Positions 6,360-7,990 of a stretch of DNA of 7,990 nucleotides are shown piece after piece. Below the pieces are notes generated by a model. It saw only the letters and a program-made list of their open reading frames with translations, did not search any database and was not told the DNA's origin. How positions within the stretch are numbered: position 1 is the stretch's first letter; every line of letters starts with the position of its first letter. Source of the stretch: an uncultured Bacteroidales bacterium (lineage in GTDB: Bacteria > Bacteroidota > Bacteroidia > Bacteroidales > UBA932); the NCBI GenBank assembly GCA_934678915.1, contig CAKUSF010000098.1, forward strand, positions 1 through 7,990. The letters run 5' to 3'. A program made the position numbers and the translations under genes.

Positions 6360-7990
6360 ATGAGAGTATTGCCATACATTCCGCTCGCACTGGGCGTTTT
6401 GATCTCAGCCTTCTCCTGTGATGTCGGAGAGGCTGTCATGGATGAGGAGACCATTGATTCTCCTCAAGTCAAAGAGGTCTTCGGGGAAAATCTCCCGGAA
6501 GAAAGTCTGCTCAAGGAAATGAACATCAAGGTGGATGAAAGTCTGGCGGAGAAACTGGAGAAAGCCACTGACAAGAACGGCTTTGTCAGACTGCCTGAAG
6601 TGAGATCCATGAGTGGTCTCGGAATCATCCGGATGAGGCGTCTGTTTCCGGATGCGGGAAAGTTCGAAGCCAGGACAAGGGCAGAGGGCCTTCACCTTTG
6701 GTATGTGCTGAGCTATGATGAGTCGAAGGTCATGACCAGGGCTTCCTCCGAACTGGAGATCCCTGGTGTGGATGTGGTCGAATATTGTCCGAAGATCTCC
6801 ATCGTAGGAGATCCAGAGGTGCTTTCTTACGAAGCAAGTGTCAGGGCGACCTCTGCCGGGACGTTTGACGACCCGATGCTTGAGCAGCAGTGGCACTACT
6901 ACAACAACGGTTCGGCATCGTCATCGGTCAGTGGATGCGACATCAATGTCCTTCCGGTATGGAAGAATTATTCCACTTATGCGAAATATAAAGGAGACAT
7001 CGTTGTCGGAGTGGTCGATGGGGGAATCGACTACAATCATGAGGACCTGAAAGACAACATGTGGCATAATCCGGAGAAATCCGGAGACAATGTCTATGGC
7101 TACAACTTCGCGGAGAGTACATTCAATATTCATCCAGAGGATCACGGAACGCATGTCGCTGGTACGATCGCAGCGGTGAACAACAACGGTGTTGGAGTCT
7201 GTGGCGTCGCTGGGGGCGACTCCAAGCGGCAGATAAAGGGTGCCAAGTTGATGTCCTGCCAGATATTTGACGGTGGCAAGCAGGGATCTGGCCCAGAAGC
7301 GATCAAATGGAGTGCTGACCATGGTGCGGTAATCTCTCAAAACAGCTGGGGGTATGATGACTTGACCACGACACCTGCCTCCTTGAAATCGGCTGTGGAT
7401 TATTTCATCAAATATGCCGGTGTGGACAAGAACGGCAATCAGACAGGTCCGATGAAAGGCGGTATCGTCATCTTTGCTGCGGGTAATGACAATAAGAATG
7501 TCTCCAGCACTGATTACGAAGCTGTTGTGAATGTTTCATCCGTTGGGGCTGACTACAAGAGAGCTTATTACACAAATTATGGCTCATGGTGCGACATCAC
7601 TGCACCTGGTGGCGACGCCAAGAAAGGGAATATGGTCTTGAGCACCTTGCCGGGAAACAAGTACGGCAAGATGCAGGGAACCTCAATGGCATGTCCTCAT
7701 GTGTCCGGTGTCACCGCCTTGGTCCTTGCGCGGTACGGTGGCGATGGCTACACACCGACCGCACTAAGAAAACGTCTTGAGGGCAACACTTCGGACATTT
7801 CTGCCCAGAACCCGAACTACTACCTTGGCAAGGGACTTGTGAACGCTTATAAAGCCATTGCCGGAAGTGGGGGAAAAGCTCCGAACACTCCTGCTGACCT
7901 GAGTGCGGACACCCAGTCCAACAACATCAGGTTCAAGGTGACTGTTCCGTCTGACCCTGATGACGGAAAGCCTAATTCAATTTATATCTA
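6360..7990 (+). CDS. Subtilisin-like serine protease (S8 family), predicted lipoprotein, 3' end outside window
   Basis: ATG 6360 opens a frame with no stop up to the window edge (543 full codons visible). The signal ends in AFSC with Cys 20, a slightly weak lipobox because Phe sits at -2, followed by DVGEA. Residues about 25-165 are a pro-region of the kind found in Bacteroidota S8 enzymes (GFVRLPEVRS near 74-83, HLWYVLSYDE at 112-121) and may act as inhibitor or chaperone. The mature enzyme probably begins near 170 (FDDPMLEQQWHYYN). The triad is complete: Asp 220 in VVDGGIDYNHEDL, His 262 in DHGTHVAGT, and Ser 442 in GTSMACPHVSG, with oxyanion Asn 376 in FAAGNDN. An FN3-like domain seems to start near 508 (APNTPADLSA) and is cut off. 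The enzyme should hydrolyse proteins at the cell surface or in the periplasm. Its target is unknown. Codon use looks like that of its neighbours. Confidence 0.95.
   Translation, partial: MRVLPYIPLALGVLISAFSCDVGEAVMDEETIDSPQVKEVFGENLPEESLLKEMNIKVDESLAEKLEKATDKNGFVRLPEVRSMSGLGIIRMRRLFPDAGKFEARTRAEGLHLWYVLSYDESKVMTRASSELEIPGVDVVEYCPKISIVGDPEVLSYEASVRATSAGTFDDPMLEQQWHYYNNGSASSSVSGCDINVLPVWKNYSTYAKYKGDIVVGVVDGGIDYNHEDLKDNMWHNPEKSGDNVYGYNFAESTFNIHPEDHGTHVAGTIAAVNNNGVGVCGVAGGDSKRQIKGAKLMSCQIFDGGKQGSGPEAIKWSADHGAVISQNSWGYDDLTTTPASLKSAVDYFIKYAGVDKNGNQTGPMKGGIVIFAAGNDNKNVSSTDYEAVVNVSSVGADYKRAYYTNYGSWCDITAPGGDAKKGNMVLSTLPGNKYGKMQGTSMACPHVSGVTALVLARYGGDGYTPTALRKRLEGNTSDISAQNPNYYLGKGLVNAYKAIAGSGGKAPNTPADLSADTQSNNIRFKVTVPSDPDDGKPNSIYI

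Noticed and set aside
6405..6896. Open frame of 163 codons on the - strand
   Set aside because: It is antisense to the pro-region of the S8 protease, whose + strand frame has clear family motifs. Its own translation is rich in His, Arg and Pro with no recognisable domain or signal.
7011..7031. DGG in place of the usual D-(S/T)-G at the catalytic Asp of the protease, considered as a sign of an inactive enzyme
   Set aside because: Other subtilases vary at this position, and the His, Asn and Ser motifs are all intact, so activity is likely.
6921..7340. Open frame of 139 codons on the - strand
   Set aside because: It lies opposite the catalytic Asp and His segments of the protease, and no family motif is visible in the translation.
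1..7990. Search for CRISPR arrays, tRNA or rRNA genes, insertion sequences, attachment sites or phage defence genes
   Set aside because: Coding sequence fills nearly the whole window. No repeat-spacer pattern, terminal inverted repeats, transposase motif or RNA gene was recognised. The largest non-coding gap is 95 bp (5584-5678).

Overview
The window comes from a member of the Bacteroidota, most likely the order Bacteroidales. The evidence is a SusC/SusD-type pair, lipoproteins with short acidic stretches after the lipidated cysteine, a secreted protein with Gln directly after the predicted signal peptidase site, and A/T-rich translation starts without clear Shine-Dalgarno motifs. G+C looks close to half (estimated by eye). 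Genus cannot be decided. All six genes lie on the + strand.

Region 1 (1-5583) is the distal part of a nutrient-uptake operon. It holds the C-terminal two thirds or so of a SusC-like TonB-dependent outer-membrane transporter (start lies before the window), a complete SusD-like binding lipoprotein, and two further predicted surface lipoproteins in the place usually taken by SusE/SusF-type binding proteins. The first of these has a Calx-beta-like domain and the second has a chain of FN3/Ig-like domains. Both appear to end in the same type of C-terminal beta-rich domain. Gaps are 11-14 bp. A GC-rich hairpin with a T run at 5609-5637 closes the unit. The expected mechanism is that the lipoproteins capture a ligand at the cell surface, SusD acts as a lid, and SusC imports the ligand using TonB energy. 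No carbohydrate-active enzyme is visible, so the substrate is unknown.

Region 2 (5679-7990) is a second, closely spaced pair: a small secreted protein of unknown function and, 12 bp later, a subtilisin-like (S8) serine protease predicted to be a lipoprotein. The protease has a complete Asp/His/Ser triad and an N-terminal pro-region, and the window edge cuts it at the start of a probable FN3 domain. This reading frame has no stop inside the window, so a listing of closed ORFs would miss it and could report antisense shadows in its place.

The content is mostly recognisable Bacteroidota accessory biology. I see no clear evidence of a previously undescribed system. The points most worth a second look are the shared C-terminal domain of the two tandem lipoproteins, the unassigned substrate, and the pairing of the small secreted protein with the protease.
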